Assembly: GCA_027492585.1 (NCBI GenBank)
Contig: JAPUEK010000033.1
Location: 1 to 64,000, forward strand
Direction of reading: 5' to 3'
From: Paracoccaceae bacterium
Lineage (GTDB): Bacteria; Pseudomonadota; Alphaproteobacteria; Rhodobacterales; Rhodobacteraceae
Length of the DNA stretch: 64,000 bases
The first letter of the stretch is position 1, and every line of letters begins with the position of its first letter. Below, piece by piece: positions 34,565-43,289 of this stretch. Made by a program: the position numbers and the translations under genes. The notes below the pieces were generated by a model. It did no database searches. It saw only the letters and a program-made list of their open reading frames with translations, and was not told where the DNA came from.

Positions 34565-36565
34565 TCATCCTGCCGCCTTTCCGGCGTCGAGGTTTCTTCT
34601 TAGATTGGCCCGAAGCCGTGCCTGCGACGGGTGCAGGTCTTTCGCCGCGCCGACCGGCTTGTCCGAAAACGGCATGTCGGTATTGAGTGCGACAACTTTG
34701 GGCTTCTCGACCGCAGGTGAAGGCAGTGTCTCTCCCATGATCGCTTCGCGCAGCGCTGCAACCTTGCGATCAACGTCCAGGACCTTGTGCTTTTCGGCCA
34801 GCTTCTTGGCGCGGCGATCATCCGCCACCGCCCGGCGAAGCCCCGTAGCATCCCCGTGACGCGTGGCTTCGTAGACCGGCAGGCTATCCAGTAGCAGCCT
34901 CCCGCGCTTCGCTTCATCCTGCCAATGGCGCACCATGGCCGGGGTGCTGAAATCGCTGGGGTTGATCCCGACCAGCACCTTTTCGCCAGCATGATTCAAC
35001 ATGACCGGCTGCGTTGTTGCGTCACCAAACAGGCCGATCTGCGGAAACTTGACGCGGCCATCGCTCAAAACCGTGCGGCGATACCACTTCATGCGAACGG
35101 CGCGGCTTTGCTCCGATGACACCGGGCGGTGAATCCGGCCTTCGGAGAGTCGCACGAAAGCATCGTTCCGGCTCTCTCCGGGGAGGATGCCTTCCGCACG
35201 GCTTCCCTTACGTGCGTTGAATTCATTAATGTATTTTTCGAGTGCCTTTTTGAACAACTCGATATCGACAGGAACGGGATCGGGATTCGGCGCATCCTTC
35301 GGACCGGAGCGTTGCGCCCGATAGAACACCGGGTCATTGTCGAAGCGCCGCATAATCGAGAAGACGGATTCTGGAATCTTGGACTGACCACGATTGGGGG
35401 CAGTGTTGTCGAGCTTGATATTGAACAGTCTCAGAACACCGGGGACTTCCCAATCGGGGTTGTGCGTATTCTTGCGGCGGATCAACGGGGTGAGGCCACC
35501 GGCCATCCGTCTTCCGTTGAATGCGGCACCGTTGTCGGTATAGACGCGATCAGGAATGCCGTGAGTTTCGCACATCCGGATGGTGGCATCGGCGGCGGCT
35601 TCCTCATTTTCCGATTCGGAAACCGTATGGCTGAGGATGCGGTTCGACGCGCGATCAACATAGATGATCACCCACGGGCAACCGATCCGGCCATCCTCGA
35701 AGCGCACCAAAACCTTGAACTCGCGCCCGTCCAGTTCGACCTGCTGCATGGCGAACATGTCTTTAACCGTGCGCGGGTTATACTGTCGAAGCGACTTCGC
35801 TGCCGCCTCCTCGCCGTCGCGCAGGACACGTTTTCTGGCTTCGTCCAGGCGATCCCAATGGCGCATGACGGTGCGATAGCATGGCCACGCCCAACCCTGT
35901 TCCGGCGCGTCACCCACAACCGTTTCCCAAGCCGCTTTCAGGGGGTATCCGGTGCCGTTCTTGCCTGCCGTATAGATGTAGAACTCGAACTGTTCCCACG
36001 CCTCGGGAGAAAGTTCTGCCGTGGCGGTGCGACCTTGATGCGCAGGTGCGAGGGCAGGTGCCCAGTTGACGGTATCCACATCAGCGATCCGGGCGGCCCA
36101 GCGGCGCACCGTTATTTGCGACGGGGCAAGGATCGCGGATCCGTCCTTCGCCGCTTCTGCCTTCAACAGACCGGCAATCTGGCCCCATTTCAGGCCCGCC
36201 CACTCACGCTTCGCGATGAACATCATGGTTTCCGCGCGGGCATAGGCCGTGTTCTGGACCGTCACCGGCTTCGCCGCCAGCGCCAGATGCGCGGCATCGT
36301 CATGGATGCCAAGCGGCAGGCCCATCGTCTCCGCACGGCGGGCGAGGAAGGCGAGGCGTTCAGGTTGAGGCAGTTTTGAGACGGCCACTTGCTCAGGCCT
36401 TCGCGCGTCCGTCAATTGGACCGCGACGGGAACACCAAAACGGGCAAACCAACGTGAAGCAGCAGTTCGGTCTTTTGGAATGCGGCCGATGCCTAGCAAG
36501 TTCACAACCGCGACCATCGGTCCCGATGATATAGTTGATTGGTTTTGAACAAGGGCGGAGACCAT
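34565..36565 (-). CDS. Mu-type DDE transposase (MuA)
   Basis: 666 residues, the size of Mu A. The N-terminal third binds end sites. The catalytic core (about residues 270-450) has the first Asp in WVIIYVDRASNRILSH, the second in DRVYTDNGAAFNGRRM and a Glu in QSKIPESVFSIMRRF. The C-terminal part includes the beta-barrel and the region that would contact MuB. The frame is uninterrupted, so the element may still be able to move. The ATG is at 36565, 2 bp from the stop of the Ner-like gene. Confidence 0.93.
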   Translation of the reverse strand: MVSALVQNQSTISSGPMVAVVNLLGIGRIPKDRTAASRWFARFGVPVAVQLTDARRPEQVAVSKLPQPERLAFLARRAETMGLPLGIHDDAAHLALAAKPVTVQNTAYARAETMMFIAKREWAGLKWGQIAGLLKAEAAKDGSAILAPSQITVRRWAARIADVDTVNWAPALAPAHQGRTATAELSPEAWEQFEFYIYTAGKNGTGYPLKAAWETVVGDAPEQGWAWPCYRTVMRHWDRLDEARKRVLRDGEEAAAKSLRQYNPRTVKDMFAMQQVELDGREFKVLVRFEDGRIGCPWVIIYVDRASNRILSHTVSESENEEAAADATIRMCETHGIPDRVYTDNGAAFNGRRMAGGLTPLIRRKNTHNPDWEVPGVLRLFNIKLDNTAPNRGQSKIPESVFSIMRRFDNDPVFYRAQRSGPKDAPNPDPVPVDIELFKKALEKYINEFNARKGSRAEGILPGESRNDAFVRLSEGRIHRPVSSEQSRAVRMKWYRRTVLSDGRVKFPQIGLFGDATTQPVMLNHAGEKVLVGINPSDFSTPAMVRHWQDEAKRGRLLLDSLPVYEATRHGDATGLRRAVADDRRAKKLAEKHKVLDVDRKVAALREAIMGETLPSPAVEKPKVVALNTDMPFSDKPVGAAKDLHPSQARLRANLRRNLDAGKAAG

Positions 36566-36567
36566 TA

Positions 36568-36810
36568 TCAGGCAGCGTCCCCGGTAAGTTTGCTGCTAGC
36601 TGGCCTAGCCTTTAAACCCAGTTCGACAGCGATCTGATGGCTGATGCCGTGGCGGCATTCCAGCTTCCCCTGTAAGACCGCATAGACGGTTCGTGGTTTG
36701 TATCCTCGACCTCTAGCCCACGCGTTGATGGATATGCCTTCTGCCACGAACTGCTGACGGACAGCGGCTACATCCATCAATCGCTGATGCTGCTCATTGC
36801 CTTGTCCCAT
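36568..36810 (-). CDS. Ner-like early regulator, DNA-binding
   Basis: 80 residues with a start at 36810 (CGGGAT upstream); an internal ATG at 36777 would also give a full domain. The segment FVAEGISINAWARGRGYKPR then TVYAVLQGKLECRHGISHQI looks like a helix-turn-helix of the small phage DNA-binding type. It is the first gene of the leftward early operon, the position of Mu ner, which down-regulates early and repressor transcription. Confidence 0.7.
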   Translation of the reverse strand: MGQGNEQHQRLMDVAAVRQQFVAEGISINAWARGRGYKPRTVYAVLQGKLECRHGISHQIAVELGLKARPASSKLTGDAA

Positions 36811-36864
36811 CAGATCATCCCGTGTTACACGTTAGCGAAACACTGATATGGGTATGTCACGATA
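36811..36864. promoter_or_regulatory. divergent early/repressor control region with perfect palindrome
   Basis: This 54-bp gap between the repressor and the early operon contains the perfect odd palindrome CGTGTTACACG at 36831-36841, a likely operator for the repressor or the Ner-like protein. The gap is AT-rich compared with the chromosome. Confidence 0.55.
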
Positions 36865-37386
36865 ATGAAAACATCAAGAAGAATTTTCGATAGCGAAACG
36901 ATGAAGGCAATCGGTGAGCGGCTTCGAGAGGTGCGAGGTGACCGCACCCTTGCCGAATTCACTCAAAAGCTGGGCATCGCGCGAACCACATGGTCAAACT
37001 ATGAAGGAGGGCGTCGCCTCCCAAGCCATGAAGTCTTGGAGAGCTTAAGGCTTGTCGAAGGGGTATCGCCTGATCGAATCTTGCCGTCGGTGGCGCTTGC
37101 GAGGCTCACCGGCTCTGGTGCATCCCCGTATGTCTGGAGCGACAACATACCAGCTTTGTGGCTCTTCCTGCGTTTGCGATCAGTGAAGACATTTGACACC
37201 GAAGAAGATGAGCTTCGTTGGTGGGCGGAACGTTGGCATGCTCTTGTTGAAGAGTTTGGGTATCGTGCCCATGAGTTGGCGGTCACCCGTGACCTTTGGC
37301 AATCAGATGCAGCGATTGAAGTTTGCAAGTATCTTGCCGAACGACCGGCGGAAGAGTTGTTGAAATTCGTTGACGATGATTTTTGA
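36865..37386 (+). CDS. XRE-family repressor of the Mu-like element
   Basis: 173 residues. The N-terminal helix-turn-helix is GERLREVRGDRTLAEFTQK then LGIARTTWSNYEGGRRLPSH (residues 17-60). The C-terminal part is helical and acidic with no peptidase motif, so it is not a LexA/cI-type self-cleaving repressor. Its divergence from the Ner-like gene and position beside the left end fit the c repressor of a Mu-like phage, although Mu c itself uses a different DNA-binding fold. Codon usage is AT-richer than in chromosomal genes. Confidence 0.8.
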   Translation: MKTSRRIFDSETMKAIGERLREVRGDRTLAEFTQKLGIARTTWSNYEGGRRLPSHEVLESLRLVEGVSPDRILPSVALARLTGSGASPYVWSDNIPALWLFLRLRSVKTFDTEEDELRWWAERWHALVEEFGYRAHELAVTRDLWQSDAAIEVCKYLAERPAEELLKFVDDDF

Positions 37387-37505
37387 GATCGTGGGTCGTG
37401 GGCAAAACTGCCCACGACTCCACTTCTGCATACATTGATTTTATTGAATAATTTCTGACCAGATGCATGCCGCAGGGTGCGATATTGCCCCGATTAGGCC
37501 AAAAT

Positions 37506-37589
37506 GTATCAAACCATGTGTCACCGCTTCCACGTAACCCATTGAAAAATATGAGCCGTGAAAACGGTCAATGTTCAATCCAAGTGTCA
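37506..37589. repeat. left-end transposase-site-like repeats L1 and L2
   Basis: L2 is at 37506-37523 (GTATCAAACCATGTGTCA) and L1 at 37576-37589 (CAATCCAAGTGTCA). They are direct copies of each other and inverted relative to the right-end copies. GTGTCACCGCT is shared by both. The 210-bp stretch from the repressor stop to the left end otherwise holds no gene. Confidence 0.7.
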
Positions 37590-37601
37590 CCGCTCAGGGG
37601 G

Positions 37602-38080
37602 CAAGCCCACGCCCGAACGGGCAGAGGCCATCGCCTCTGCCCTGCGGTGCCGGTTCCCGCTGTCCGCCAGTGGCCCCAAAGGCCACAGGTCAGCATCCGC
37701 CCCTCCCATGGCGGATGCTTCGCAACCGCCGGGGCGGACACTGGCCCTCCCGGTCGATTGAGGCCAGCGCTCCGGCGGAGCCGCTCCCGCACGGGCGGGA
37801 AAACGCGCCGTTCAGCCGGTCGAGAACCGTCTCGCCGAGCCGCTCCCGCGCACGGGCGGGAAAACGGCCATCACCTCAGCAAATCCGAGGTGGTGGAAAG
37901 CCGCTCCCGCACGGGCGGGAAAATGCGGATCGCGTTTCCTGATCCGCCCGACGTCGGCTCAACGCAGACCATCCTCATCCTGCCGGAGCCAGCAGAGCGG
38001 CCATCGCCCCTCCCCCGCCCCCGCTTGTTTCACCCGCCGATCCGACCTAGATGGAACCCACATGTCCCATGAGGTTTCCG
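37602..38080. other. hairpin-rich intergenic region between the Mu-like element and pepF
   Basis: No gene is supported. Successive inverted repeats include GGGCAGAGGC/GCCTCTGCCC (37619-37642), GTGGCC/GGCCAC (about 37671-37688) and ATCCGCC/GGCGGAT (about 37697-37718), followed by the three spaced repeats described separately. Confidence 0.55.
37779..37923. CRISPR. possible decayed type I-E-like mini-array: three repeats, two 34-nt spacers
   Basis: Three copies of AGCCGCTCCCGC ACGGGCGGGAAAA (copy 2 has a GC insertion) lie at 37779-37803, 37838-37864 and 37899-37923. They are separated by two unrelated segments of exactly 34 nt. Each repeat has a CCCGC/GCGGG stem. About 17 of 24 positions match the repeat of the CRISPR array at 58951 without gaps. 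No cas genes are adjacent. It could instead be an unrelated interspersed palindrome family. Confidence 0.4.
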
Positions 38081-39901
38081 ATGCGCTTTGCCCAACCGCT
38101 TTTCGACGCCAATGCCGCCTCCGGCTCCTTCGGCGACCTGCCCGACTGGGATCTGACCGATCTCTATCCGGCCCCGGAAGCCCCGGAAGTCGCCCGCGAC
38201 CTCGCCGCAGTCCGCGATGAGGTTGCCGCCTTCGAGGCCCGCTACAAGGGCAATCTCGCCAGCCTTTCGGCGGGTGAACTCCTCGCCTGCGTCGAAAGCT
38301 ACGAACGCATCGACATCACCGCCGGGCGTCTCATGTCCTATGCCGGCCTGCGCTATTACCAGAACACCATGGACAGCGAGCGGGCCAAGTTCATGGCCGA
38401 CATGCAGGACCAGATCACCACCCATACGACGCCGCTGGTCTTCTTCAGCCTCGAATTCAACCGGCTGGAAGACGCCCATCTCGACCGGCTTCTGGGCGAA
38501 AACGCTGCCCTCGCCCGCTACCGGCCGGTCTTCGAGCGGATGCGCGCCATGCGCCCGCACCAGCTTTCGGACGAGCTGGAAACCTTCCTGCACGATTCCT
38601 CCGTGGTCGGCTCCTCCGCCTGGAACAAGCTCTTCGACGAGACCATGGCGGGGCTGATGTTCGATGTCGCGGGCGAGCCCGAGGCGCTGAACCTCGAAGC
38701 CACGCTCAACCTGCTGTCCGACACCGACCGCGCGAAACGCGAGGCCGCCGCCCGCGCGCTCGCCGTGGTGTTCGACAAGAACATCAAGCTCTTCGCCCGC
38801 GTCCACAACACGCTGGCCAAGGATCTGGAAATCTCCAACCGCTGGCGCAAGATGCCGACCCCGCAGACCGGGCGGCACCTGTCGAACCATGTCGAGCCGG
38901 AAGTGGTGGAGGCGCTGCGGAACGCGGTCGTCACGGCCTATCCGAAGCTGAGCCACCGCTACTACCGGCTGAAGGCGAAATGGATGGGGCTTGATCGCCT
39001 TCAGGTCTGGGACCGCAACGCCCCCCTGCCGACCGAAGCCCCGAAGCTCGTCGGCTGGGCCGAGGCGCAGAAGACCGTTCTCGATGCCTATTCCGCCTTC
39101 GATCCGCGCATGGCCGATCTTGCCCACCCCTTCTTCACGAAAGGCTGGATCGACGCCGGAGTGAAGCCCGGCAAGGCGCCCGGCGCCTTCGCCCATCCGA
39201 CCGTCACCACCGTCCATCCCTATGTGATGCTGAACTATCTCGGCAAACCGCGCGACGTGATGACGCTGGCGCATGAGCTGGGCCACGGCGTCCATCAGGT
39301 GCTGGCGGCCGGTCAGGGAGAGATGCTGTCCTCCACGCCCCTGACGCTTGCCGAAACGGCCTCAGTCTTCGGCGAGATGCTGACTTTCCGCAAGCTCCTC
39401 GATGCGGCCAAAACCCCGGCGGAGCGCAAGATCCTGCTGGCCGGCAAGGTCGAGGACATGATCAACACCGTCGTCCGCCAGATCGCCTTCTACGACTTCG
39501 AGTGCAAGCTGCACGCGGCGCGGGCGGAAGGCGAGCTGACCCCCGACGACATCAACGCGCTCTGGATGTCGGTGCAGGCCGAAAGCCTTGGCGATGCCTT
39601 CGACTTCATGGACGGATATGAGACCTTCTGGGCCTATATCCCGCATTTCGTCCATTCGCCCTTCTACGTCTATGCCTATGCCTTCGGCGACGGGCTGGTG
39701 AACGCGCTCTATGCCGTCTATGCGGCGGGCCTGCCGGAGTTTCAGGAGAAGTATTTCGACATGCTGAAGGCCGGCGGGTCCAAGCACCACAAGGAGCTGC
39801 TGGCGCCCTTCGGTCTCGATGCCTCCGACCCGAAATTCTGGGACAAGGGGCTGAGCATGATCGCAGGCTTCATCGACGAGCTGGAGGCGATGGAGGGGTA
39901 G
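38081..39901 (+). CDS. pepF: oligoendopeptidase F family metallopeptidase (M3)
   Basis: 606 residues from the ATG at 38081, with GAGG 6 bp upstream; a ten-residue earlier start is weaker. It is a cytoplasmic zinc oligopeptidase. The metal site is MTLAHELGHGVHQVL near residue 390 (HExxH), and a downstream Glu in LAETASVFGEML supplies the third ligand. The N-terminal oligopeptidase F domain and VHPYVMLNYLGKPRDV are also typical. Members degrade signal or damaged peptides. It stands alone between repeat-rich DNA and a dipeptidase gene, so peptide salvage may link the two. Confidence 0.92.
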   Translation: MRFAQPLFDANAASGSFGDLPDWDLTDLYPAPEAPEVARDLAAVRDEVAAFEARYKGNLASLSAGELLACVESYERIDITAGRLMSYAGLRYYQNTMDSERAKFMADMQDQITTHTTPLVFFSLEFNRLEDAHLDRLLGENAALARYRPVFERMRAMRPHQLSDELETFLHDSSVVGSSAWNKLFDETMAGLMFDVAGEPEALNLEATLNLLSDTDRAKREAAARALAVVFDKNIKLFARVHNTLAKDLEISNRWRKMPTPQTGRHLSNHVEPEVVEALRNAVVTAYPKLSHRYYRLKAKWMGLDRLQVWDRNAPLPTEAPKLVGWAEAQKTVLDAYSAFDPRMADLAHPFFTKGWIDAGVKPGKAPGAFAHPTVTTVHPYVMLNYLGKPRDVMTLAHELGHGVHQVLAAGQGEMLSSTPLTLAETASVFGEMLTFRKLLDAAKTPAERKILLAGKVEDMINTVVRQIAFYDFECKLHAARAEGELTPDDINALWMSVQAESLGDAFDFMDGYETFWAYIPHFVHSPFYVYAYAFGDGLVNALYAVYAAGLPEFQEKYFDMLKAGGSKHHKELLAPFGLDASDPKFWDKGLSMIAGFIDELEAMEG

Positions 39902-40063
39902 TCGGGCACGGGATGGACAGGTTGCCCATCCCGCCAGAGTGTCCCGCCGGTTCCGCAGACCCGCAGGATGGGCAATCTGCCCACCCCCACCCTCCCTCGA
40001 CGCAACGTTCCCATTCCCCGCCCGCCCCTCCCCCGCTAGCCTGCGGCCAAACGGGGGGACATC

Positions 40064-41245
40064 ATGGGCTGGAAACGCAAACTTGCCATCGGCACGGGGA
40101 TTGTGGTCATCGCAGGGGCGGCGGCGTTCTTTACGCTCGCGCCCGGCATCGTGGAGCGGGGCCAGAACGCCACCCTGCCCGGCGCGCCGGCCCCCTCGGC
40201 GGCGGCTCTGGCGCTCCACCAGCGGCTTGTGATCGCCGATTGGCATTCCGATGCGCTCCTCTGGGACCGCGACCTGCGGAACCGCTCGGACCGTGGCCAT
40301 GTCGATCTGCCCCGCCTGCGCGAGGGCAATGTGGCGCTTCAGGTCTTCACCACCGTCACCAAAAGCCCCAAGGGTCAGAACTACGAACATAATTCCGCCG
40401 AGGCTTCCGACAACATCACGCCCCTGGTGATCGCCGAACTGCGCCCGCCGCGGACATGGTTCGACCTGACCGAACGCGCGCTCGATCAGGCCGCACGGCT
40501 GACCGCAACGGCGGAAGCCGCCCCGGAGGAACTGCGGATCATCCGCACCAAGGCCGATCTTGCGGGGCTTCTGGCCGATCGCGCCAAGGGCGCCACCGTC
40601 ATCGGCGGGATGCTGGGCGCCGAAGGCGGTCATGCGCTTGCCGGCGACATGGCGAATTACGACCGGCTTTATGCGGCGGGGTTCCGGCTGATCGGCCTCA
40701 CCCATTTCTTCGACAACGAGCTTGGCGGCAGCCTGCATGGCGAAGCGGGAACCGAGGGCAAGGGCCTGACCGGGTTCGGGCGGCAGGTGGTGGCGCGGAT
40801 GGTCGCCGATCACATGATCATCGACCTCGCGCATACCTCCCCCGCCATGGCGCGCGAGGTGCTGGCGATGCCCGGCACCCGGCCCATCGTCAGCCATACC
40901 GGCATCCATTCCCATTGCGCGACCCAGCGGAATTTCGACGACGACATCCTGAAGGCGGTGGCCGACAAGGGCGGCATGGTCGGCATCGGCTATTGGGAGG
41001 AGGTCAATTGCGCCAACACGGTCGCGGGCATCGCCGACAGCATCGCGGCGGCGGTGGCGCTGCTGGGCGAGGATCACGTCTCCCTCGGCTCCGATTTCGA
41101 CGGGGCGGTGACGACGCCGCTCGACAGCAGCCAGCTTGCCTCGCTGACGCAGGCCCTGATGGACAAGGGGCTGACGGAGCCGGTGATCGCCAAGGTCATG
41201 GGCGGCAACATGATCCGCTACCTGTCGGAAACCCTGCCGGACTGA
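40064..41245 (+). CDS. membrane dipeptidase (M19, renal dipeptidase family)
   Basis: 393 residues. One N-terminal transmembrane helix (LAIGTGIVVIAGAAAFFTLA) anchors a periplasmic zinc enzyme. The metal site begins ADWHSDALLWDRD near residue 66, with GAEGGHAL, LTHFFDN and the pair IIDLAHTS / IVSHTGIHSHC further on. LGSDFDGAVTTP near residue 345 ends the barrel. The family hydrolyses dipeptides, often with D-residues. It follows pepF by 162 bp on the same strand. Confidence 0.93.
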   Translation: MGWKRKLAIGTGIVVIAGAAAFFTLAPGIVERGQNATLPGAPAPSAAALALHQRLVIADWHSDALLWDRDLRNRSDRGHVDLPRLREGNVALQVFTTVTKSPKGQNYEHNSAEASDNITPLVIAELRPPRTWFDLTERALDQAARLTATAEAAPEELRIIRTKADLAGLLADRAKGATVIGGMLGAEGGHALAGDMANYDRLYAAGFRLIGLTHFFDNELGGSLHGEAGTEGKGLTGFGRQVVARMVADHMIIDLAHTSPAMAREVLAMPGTRPIVSHTGIHSHCATQRNFDDDILKAVADKGGMVGIGYWEEVNCANTVAGIADSIAAAVALLGEDHVSLGSDFDGAVTTPLDSSQLASLTQALMDKGLTEPVIAKVMGGNMIRYLSETLPD

Positions 41246-41292
41246 GGGCAAGATTTCTTCGAAAAAACTTGCGAAAATTCTTCAAGGGATTT

Positions 41293-42234
41293 TCAGTCGC
41301 GGATGCCGAGCGCCTCCAGATCCGCCCCGGCGGCCCGCATCCGCTCCAGCAGCGGGGCGATCATCTCCGGCCCGCTCCGCAGGTTCTGCTGACGCAGGAA
41401 CCAGAAGAGAAAGGCCTCGAAGGGCCAGTCCCTCTGCAAGGCACGATGCAGCGCCGGGGCGAAGCCCGCCGCTTCGGTCACCGTCTCCGCACAATGATGC
41501 AGGTCGGAGCGCCCGAAGAGCAGCGCCGGAACCCGGTGCAGCATCCCCTCCATCGCCACCGAGGAGGAGATGGAGACCGAGACCGCCGCCCGCGCCAGAA
41601 TGTCGTGCAGATTGGCTTGCGTCACCGTCACGCCCGCCCGACCACGCAGTTCGTGCAGAAGGAGCAGCGTCTCCTCCCCGCGGTTGCGGGGATGGGGCTT
41701 GACGATCACCGGCCGCCCCCCTGCCCCGGCGATCACGGCCTCGACCATGGCGGGCGCATCCATGTGGCGCGCGCGCTCCACCGGCTCCGACCAGTCCTGA
41801 AGAAAGACCGCGATGGCGCCTTCGGGGAAGTCTTCGACCGGCTCGGGCTGGGCGTAGCGGCTCTTGCGCGGCAGGACGTGACGCTCCCGCAGGGTCTCGA
41901 AAAAGCGGGCTGCGGGGCGAACGGGAACCGCTGAAGCATCGAACCGCGCCGTGCTCAGACTGCTTTCGAAGTAGATGCCCAGCGGATCGGCGTAGAAGAA
42001 CGGGTTCAGATAGGCGATGGCGGTGTTCAGAACGCGCTCCCCCCGCGCCGTACCGTTGTGGACGAAGTGGAAGCCCGGCCCCCCTGCCGGCCCCCCGTCG
42101 CGCCGCCGCACCTCCACCACGGCCCCGCGCGCTGTCAGCCCCTCGCGCAGCACCCGGTAGAAATAGGGCAGCCCGGAGCCATCCGCCGCCGCCAGATGGC
42201 GCGGCATATGCAGCCGGACCACCTCCCCCGTCAT
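41293..42234 (-). CDS. uncharacterised protein, capsule-polysaccharide-biosynthesis-like
   Basis: 313 residues with no signal peptide. The C-terminal half resembles the nucleotide-binding half of capsule-type glycosyltransferases: VIVKPHPRNRGEETLLLL near residue 185, then LHDILARAAVSVSISSSVAM near 215 and ALLFGRSDLHH. The N-terminal half (FHFVHNGTARGERVLN, LNPFFYADPLGIYFESS) is not recognised. The start overlaps the stop of an oxidoreductase gene by one base. A role in surface-glycan synthesis is inferred. Confidence 0.65.
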   Translation of the reverse strand: MTGEVVRLHMPRHLAAADGSGLPYFYRVLREGLTARGAVVEVRRRDGGPAGGPGFHFVHNGTARGERVLNTAIAYLNPFFYADPLGIYFESSLSTARFDASAVPVRPAARFFETLRERHVLPRKSRYAQPEPVEDFPEGAIAVFLQDWSEPVERARHMDAPAMVEAVIAGAGGRPVIVKPHPRNRGEETLLLLHELRGRAGVTVTQANLHDILARAAVSVSISSSVAMEGMLHRVPALLFGRSDLHHCAETVTEAAGFAPALHRALQRDWPFEAFLFWFLRQQNLRSGPEMIAPLLERMRAAGADLEALGIRD

Positions 42235-43226
42235 CAGAGCGCGATATCCTCGGCCACCGCGAACACCCTGTCGATCATCGCTTGCGTCCCGCGGGTGAAT
42301 TCGAGCGGGCAGGGATAGGCCACGCCCTCGCGCAGGCTCCGCCCGAAGGCCTCGACCTGAAGGACATAGTGGTTTGCGGTCGGGAAGCGCTCGGTGATCA
42401 CCCGGTTGCCGCCCTGATGCAGCTCCACCTCGGCGAGGTCGTTCACATTGGCATTGAACGGCCCGCCTTCGAGCCGGATCATGCCGCGGTCGCCCTGAAA
42501 GGTCACGACCTGCCGGTTGTAAAGCCGCATCGAGGTCATCGAGCCATAGGTGAAACGCCCGGTCGGACCCGCCATCACCCCGGTCACCTGCGCGAAGACA
42601 TCGACGCCGTTCTCGCGGATCACGCGGGCCTGAAGGTCCACCGGCTCCGCCCCGGTCACGAAGCGGGCCGAGCCGAAGGTATAGACGCCGATGTCGCGCA
42701 GCCCCCCGCCGCCGGTTTCCGGGCGGTTGCGGATATTGCCCGGTGCATCGAGCATGGCAAAGGAAAAGGCCGCATCGACATGGCGCAGGGTGCCGATCTC
42801 ACCGGCTTCCAGCCAGTCCTTCGCCCGCTGCCATTGCGGATGGTGGACGATCATATAGGCCTCGGCCGCAAGCAGCCCCGTCCGGTCGCGCGCCGCGATC
42901 ACCGCATCGAAATCCGCCTCGGTCAGCGCCAGCGGCTTTTCGCAGAGCACATGCTTGCCCGCCGCAAGCGCCTTCAGCGTCCATTCGACATGGAGATGGT
43001 TCGGCAGCGGGATATAGACCGCCTCCACCTCCGGATCGGCCAGCAGCGCCTCATAGGAGAGATGGACCTTCACACCGGGGCAGAAGGCCTGAAACGGCAG
43101 CGCCTTTTCGGGGCTCGAGGTGGCGAGCGCATAGAACTCCGCCCCCTTGGCGGCATGGATCGCCGGAGCCATATGGCCAAGCGCGAAATTGGCGGCGCCC
43201 AGCACCCCCCATCTGACGGGTTTCAT
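42234..43226 (-). CDS. Gfo/Idh/MocA family oxidoreductase
   Basis: 330 residues. The N-terminal Rossmann domain is VRWGVLGAANFALGHMAPAI (residues 4-23), with the conserved cofactor and catalytic strand HVLCEKPLALTEADFDAVI near residue 93. The C-terminal GFO_IDH_MocA_C domain forms the substrate sheet. Such enzymes are NAD(P)-dependent sugar or inositol dehydrogenases. The 1-bp overlap with the glycosyltransferase-like gene suggests that it supplies or modifies a sugar for that pathway. Confidence 0.9.
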   Translation of the reverse strand: MKPVRWGVLGAANFALGHMAPAIHAAKGAEFYALATSSPEKALPFQAFCPGVKVHLSYEALLADPEVEAVYIPLPNHLHVEWTLKALAAGKHVLCEKPLALTEADFDAVIAARDRTGLLAAEAYMIVHHPQWQRAKDWLEAGEIGTLRHVDAAFSFAMLDAPGNIRNRPETGGGGLRDIGVYTFGSARFVTGAEPVDLQARVIRENGVDVFAQVTGVMAGPTGRFTYGSMTSMRLYNRQVVTFQGDRGMIRLEGGPFNANVNDLAEVELHQGGNRVITERFPTANHYVLQVEAFGRSLREGVAYPCPLEFTRGTQAMIDRVFAVAEDIAL

Positions 43227-43289
43227 TGCAAATCCTCCCTCTGGCTTCGGCGGCGGAGCCTAGCAGCCCTGCCGCCCCCTGCAAGCGCC

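Larger units (their letters stand above)
29070..37596 (-). mobile_element. reduced Mu-like transposable prophage, 8.5 kb, with both ends and apparent 5-bp target duplication
   Basis: The right end reads TGTGTGGTGTCACATGG from 29070. The left end, read inward from 37596, is TGAGCGGTGACACTTGG. The two agree at 16 of 21 positions, both begin with TG and both are flanked by GGGGG (29065-29069 and 37597-37601), fitting the 5-bp duplications made by Mu transposition. Inside, from left end to right end, are a repressor, Ner-like protein, MuA, MuB, a small protein, GemA, Mor, T, I, G and a short DNA-binding-like protein. Terminase, portal, F, tail and lysis genes of a roughly 37-kb Mu-type phage are absent. 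Confidence 0.88.
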
